NCBI GenBank assembly: GCA_030156825.1
Contig: JASGLU010000018.1
Coordinates: forward strand, 1 to 34,320
Source: Candidatus Atribacteria bacterium
Lineage (GTDB): Bacteria > Atribacterota > Atribacteria > Atribacterales > JASGLU01
Reading direction: 5' to 3'
Length of the DNA stretch: 34,320 nucleotides
Positions 31,203-34,320 of this stretch are shown here, piece by piece. A program made the translations under genes and the position numbers. The notes under the pieces are model-generated. The model searched no databases. It was not told where the DNA came from and saw only the letters and a list, made by a program, of their open reading frames with translations. Position 1 is the first letter of the stretch, and every line of letters begins with the position of its first letter.

Positions 31203-32465
31203 ATGAGCGTTGAAATGAAGGATCGGTTTCGACTTTCTTTTATTTCCGGTCACAGGTGGCTATCTCGCCCTTTTACTATTTTTTTGTTAGCTCTGTTAGT
31301 ACGCTTGCTTCTTGCTCCTTTCATTCCAGGCTATCCGGCCGATATTGGCTGCTTTAAAGGATGGGCCGACCAGGCGGCCAAAGTAGGACTTTCCCAATTT
31401 TACTCCAGCGATATGTTTGTCGATTATCCACCGGGTTACATCTTGGTGTTATACCTTATCGGGAAAATCAGATTTCTTTTCCAAATTGACTTTAACTCCC
31501 CCTTCTTTCTCCTTTTAATTAAGTTGCCGGCCTTAATTGCCGACATACTTATTGGCTACCTGCTTTTTTCTACTGCCAAAAAAGAGAAGATCGCCTTTTC
31601 TCCTTTGCTCCTTTTAGGTTTGTACCTTTTTAACCCGGCCATTCTTCTTAATTCCACTGCCTGGGGACAGATTGATTCCTTTTTCACTTTTTTTGTGCTT
31701 CTTTCTCTGTGGTTTATAGTAGAGCAACGTTTTGCTGCTGCTTCAGCCAGTATGGTATATGCCCTTCTGGTAAAACCGCAGGCCCTCATTTTTTTCCCAA
31801 TTTTACTCTTGGCTCTTATTGAACATAGAAATTTCAAGGTCTTTATCCTTAGCCTGGTTTCAGGGCTATCGGTCTTTTTCCTGGTGATTCTTCCTTTTTC
31901 TCTGGGAAACGGAATCTCCTGGCTTATCCAGAAGTACCAGGGAACCCTTGCTTCTTATCCTTATGCCTCGCTTAACGCTTTTAACTTTTTTGCCCTAACC
32001 GGTGGCAACTGGGTGAAGGAAACTCAACCTTTTCTTTTTCTCACTTATCGGGCCTGGGGATATATCTTTTTAGTGATTATATTTGTTAGCTTAATATTTT
32101 TATTTTTCCGCTGGCAGAATCCTTATAAAGTTTATCCTTTGAGTTTCTTCCTTATCAGTTCCTTTTTCATGTTCAGCTCCAAAATGCATGAACGCTACTT
32201 CTACCCGGCACTGATTTTTGCTCTCTTCACTTTTATTTACTTTGCCCATCGGCGGGTCCTTATCACCTACCTGGGGTTTAGCATAACCCACTTCTTAAAC
32301 GTGGGCCTGGTTCTTCTATACAGCTGGTATAATGTTTTCCACCTGGCAAGCAATCATCCCCTGGTTTTAATTATTTCTTTTGCCAACCTGCTTTTATATA
32401 TTTATGCGCTTTATACCGGGTCCAAATTGCTATCAGAAGGCGAGAAAAAACCGGCCCCTGCCTAA
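31203..32465 (+). CDS. GT-C superfamily integral membrane glycosyltransferase (Gpi18-like mannosyltransferase type)
   Basis: 420-aa protein with about ten membrane helices. The first external loop carries the GT-C-type acidic motif ADIGCFKGWAD and VDYPPGY, typical of polyprenyl-phosphate-sugar-dependent membrane mannosyltransferases (COG5542-like). A second conserved feature is SSKMHERYFYPAL near residue 325. Likely adds a sugar to a lipid or protein on the outer face of the inner membrane. The ATG at 31203 and one at 31215 both lack SD, so the start is uncertain. Convergent with MsrAB (10-bp gap). Sugar and acceptor unknown. Confidence 0.85.
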   Translation: MSVEMKDRFRLSFISGHRWLSRPFTIFLLALLVRLLLAPFIPGYPADIGCFKGWADQAAKVGLSQFYSSDMFVDYPPGYILVLYLIGKIRFLFQIDFNSPFFLLLIKLPALIADILIGYLLFSTAKKEKIAFSPLLLLGLYLFNPAILLNSTAWGQIDSFFTFFVLLSLWFIVEQRFAAASASMVYALLVKPQALIFFPILLLALIEHRNFKVFILSLVSGLSVFFLVILPFSLGNGISWLIQKYQGTLASYPYASLNAFNFFALTGGNWVKETQPFLFLTYRAWGYIFLVIIFVSLIFLFFRWQNPYKVYPLSFFLISSFFMFSSKMHERYFYPALIFALFTFIYFAHRRVLITYLGFSITHFLNVGLVLLYSWYNVFHLASNHPLVLIISFANLLLYIYALYTGSKLLSEGEKKPAPA

Positions 32466-32475
32466 GGAAAGACCT

Positions 32476-33552
32476 TTATTTTTCAAAAAGTTTTAAATAT
32501 TTGCCGTATCCTTCTTTTTCCAGCTCCTCTTTGGGGATAAAGCGTAAGGAAGCAGAGTTAATACAGTAGCGCTTACCTGTAGGTGGTGGCCCATCGTCGA
32601 AAACGTGGCCAAGATGAGAATTGGTGTGTTTGCTGCGTACCTCGGTGCGCACCATCCCCTGACTGTGGTCGGCCCGCTCAAGAATATTTTCTGGCTCTAA
32701 AGGTTTGGTAAAGCTTGGCCAACCGGTTCCCGAGTTGTATTTATCAAGAGAGCTGAAAAGGGGCTCTCCAGACACTATATCTACGTAGATGCCTTCCCGC
32801 TTTTCGTTCCAATATTCATTGTGAAAAGGAGGTTCGGTGTCGTTCTCTTGGGTTACGGCATACTGGAGAGGAGTGAGTTTTTTACGTAGTTCTTCCTCAG
32901 AGGGTGTTTGAAATGGAAGGGACTTTGATTTGGAAGATGGGTTGTCCTCTTCTTCCCAATATTTTTTCTGAAATTCGTTACGTCCAGAACCAGCGCTGTA
33001 AATTTCATAACGCAGTGGGCAGGTTTTATAGTAATTCTGGTGATACTCTTCTGCCGGGTAGAAAGTGGAAGCGGGGCGAATTTCAGTGACAATGGGTTTT
33101 GAAAACTTTCCCAATTCCTCCAGCTTTCTTTTGGATTCCTCAGCAAGCTTCTTTTGTTCTTCGTTGTGGTAAAAAATGGCGGTTCGATACTGGGAACCTC
33201 GGTCTACAAATTGACCTTCTGGGTCGGTAGGGTCGATGTTTTTCCAGAATACTTCCAGGAGCTCTTGATAGGAAATTTTCTGGGGGTCATAGGTAACTTT
33301 TACTGCTTCAAGGTGTCCGGTGGTTCCCGAACATACTTCCTCATAAGTAGGATTTTCTTTATGCCCTCCGGTGTAGCCAGAGACTGCCTCAATAACTCCG
33401 GGTAGTTCTTCAAACGCACTTTCCATACACCAAAAACATCCCCCGGCAAAGGTGGCATTTTCATAACTTGTGCGTGAACACCAGCCCTGTGCCGAAGCAT
33501 GTCTTACCACAAAAAGCGATAACAGAAGAACAATGGTTGTTAGGCCCTTCAA
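32476..33552 (-). CDS. msrAB: Secreted MsrA-MsrB fusion methionine sulfoxide reductase
   Basis: 358-aa bifunctional enzyme repairing both S- and R-methionine sulfoxide in exported proteins. Signal peptide [22 protein letters not shown]; MsrA domain with GCFWCMES (catalytic C39); about 30-residue Ser/Lys-rich linker; MsrB domain with [29 protein letters not shown] and [11 protein letters not shown] (catalytic C330). The MsrB domain lacks the zinc CxxC pairs, as in the PilB/MsrAB form. The track's GTG start has no spaced SD; the TTG at 33552 follows GAGGTGA and leaves a clean signal peptide. Confidence 0.95.
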   Translation of the reverse strand: MKGLTTIVLLLSLFVVRHASAQGWCSRTSYENATFAGGCFWCMESAFEELPGVIEAVSGYTGGHKENPTYEEVCSGTTGHLEAVKVTYDPQKISYQELLEVFWKNIDPTDPEGQFVDRGSQYRTAIFYHNEEQKKLAEESKRKLEELGKFSKPIVTEIRPASTFYPAEEYHQNYYKTCPLRYEIYSAGSGRNEFQKKYWEEEDNPSSKSKSLPFQTPSEEELRKKLTPLQYAVTQENDTEPPFHNEYWNEKREGIYVDIVSGEPLFSSLDKYNSGTGWPSFTKPLEPENILERADHSQGMVRTEVRSKHTNSHLGHVFDDGPPPTGKRYCINSASLRFIPKEELEKEGYGKYLKLFEK

Positions 33553-33869
33553 ATTAATCACCTCAGGATTTTTTACCTTGTAAGAAATTTTTTCGTTTTT
33601 TATTCCCTGAGGATTTATACAGGAGTCAGAAGTGGTTTGGTGGTAAGTTTGGATTTTCGATTTTGGCGATCAACTCGGAGCCATGCGACAACAACGTGCT
33701 TTTCAAGTTATTACGACTGCTTTATAGCAGCTGAAAGCACAAATAATGGGGGAAATAGCCCCAGCAACGAAGTAGCCTTATTTTTCCCTGGCGACCGATA
33801 AACTACGAAATTGTCAAATAGGGATATTACCCTCTATAAATCGTTTTTTTAGCAATTGGTTACTTTGCG
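33553..33869. other. Intergenic region upstream of MsrAB
   Basis: AT-rich leader of MsrAB followed by about 200 bp with no ORF, repeat or clear promoter recognised. The SD-pairing hairpin is entered separately. Confidence 0.5.
33561..33612 (-). promoter_or_regulatory. Inverted repeat covering the MsrAB ribosome binding site
   Basis: In the minus-strand RNA, CCTCAGG (33612-33606) can pair with CCTGAGG (33567-33561), which contains the GAGG of the SD, across a 38-base AU-rich loop. The start codon follows at 33552. It could hold translation down until melted, but the loop is long and the effect is untested. Confidence 0.3.
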
Positions 33870-34058
33870 TCATTCTTTTTTTAGCTCTTTAAGAACTTCT
33901 TCTTTGACTTGCTGTTTTACTTCCGCTACGATGTCTCTTACTAACGAGGTATAGAGTGGAGAGAGGTAAGACGCTGCTCGATCTGGAGCCCCTGCCATTT
34001 TTTTAGTTCGCTCGATCTCAGCTAAAGTTTTTCCGATTCGTTCAGCAAAATCAGCCAT
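33870..34058 (-). CDS. Small hypothetical protein, predicted helical
   Basis: 62 aa from an ATG well spaced from AAAGGGGTGA (the track uses a GTG nine bases earlier inside the SD). The sequence MADFAERIGKTLAEIERTKK and then MAGAPDRAASYLSPLYTSLV is followed by a charged helix with repeated VKxxVKEEVLKEL spacing, suggesting a C-terminal coiled coil. No signal peptide, membrane segment or cysteine is present. Good SD and a real-looking composition support a gene; I do not recognise the family. Confidence 0.6.
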   Translation of the reverse strand: MADFAERIGKTLAEIERTKKMAGAPDRAASYLSPLYTSLVRDIVAEVKQQVKEEVLKELKKE

Positions 34059-34215
34059 ACAATTCACCCCTTTAAAAAGTCAGGATATTGTTATTTTACC
34101 CTTTTTTATGGCAGTGGCAATATTAAACCTTTTTTAATCTGTGCTCTAATTTATCTATCTTTCTTCCTTAGCAAGTATTTAATCTTTTAAATCTTTGGTT
34201 TTAAGCCTGCCGCAG

Positions 34216-34316
34216 TGTTTCTACCAACCCAGGATGTCCAAAAGCTACCGATATTGCCTGTCTCTAAATAAATTGCCATATATAATGTCCAAGTAATATT
34301 CTTTAAGGAAAAAATA
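34216..34316 (-). repeat. Repeat family D, copy 2 (inverted)
   Basis: Reverse complement of 15193-15289, identical except for one extra TTTA (AATTTATTTA versus AATTTA). The bases beyond 34316 (TCAG in the minus sense) look like the end of a family A GAGGAAG hairpin, so the same A-D order is probably repeated just outside the window. Confidence 0.85.
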
Positions 34317-34320
34317 CTGA

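Overview
The window looks like part of the chromosome of an anaerobic or microaerophilic bacterium with an outer membrane and moderate GC. Anaerobe markers are rubrerythrin, a one-iron superoxide reductase, rubredoxin, bacteriohemerythrin, flavodoxin and several probable Fe-S proteins. An outer membrane is implied by two TolC-type proteins encoded with a MacA/MacB-type exporter. The rpmH-rnpA-yidD-yidC-jag-mnmE order and the short YidC without a large periplasmic domain are typical of Bacillota. A diderm Bacillota lineage or a deep-branching diderm phylum would fit; the sequence alone does not settle the taxon.

Layout. 1-7.4 kb (minus strand): a GH2 beta-mannosidase behind a long structured leader, a bacteriohemerythrin, a tandem palindromic repeat array, and an N-acetylglucosamine operon (ROK kinase, SIS-type deaminase/isomerase, NagA) ending in an overlapping flavodoxin gene. 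7.5-9.7 kb (plus): a promoter and terminator-containing leader RNA, then rubrerythrin, superoxide reductase and a cation diffusion facilitator. 9.7-13.6 kb (minus): the rpmH to mnmE block with its promoter. 13.6-15.4 kb: an ERCC4-type nuclease, rubredoxin and more repeats. 15.4-20.5 kb (minus): Rrf2 regulator, ThiI-like PP-loop protein, CysK, LarE, MnmA and NadA. 20.7-23.4 kb: an RseC-like protein and two aldo/keto reductases separated by repeats. 23.5-29.4 kb (minus): MacA, MacB ATPase, MacB permease and two TolC proteins. 29.8-34.3 kb: tRNA-His, a peroxiredoxin-like protein, a GT-C membrane glycosyltransferase, a secreted MsrA-MsrB fusion and a small unknown protein.

How the genes work together. 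ROK kinase, NagA and the SIS protein would convert GlcNAc to fructose-6-phosphate. Rubrerythrin, superoxide reductase, rubredoxin, peroxiredoxin and MsrAB form an anaerobe's oxidative-stress set. The most distinctive locus is the Rrf2-to-NadA operon. Its three PP-loop enzymes (ThiI-like, LarE, MnmA) each carry a CxxC plus a downstream Cys, the arrangement known from [4Fe-4S]-dependent thiolation enzymes. Its regulator carries three IscR-spaced cysteines and its last gene is a [4Fe-4S] enzyme. This reads as a co-regulated sulfur/Fe-S thiolation island.

Four dispersed repeat families (A-D below) occupy most of the long gaps, and two terminator-ended leader RNAs of unrecognised class precede the mannosidase and rubrerythrin genes. 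Many starts were moved from the longest ORF to an internal ATG, GTG or TTG supported by a Shine-Dalgarno (SD) sequence.
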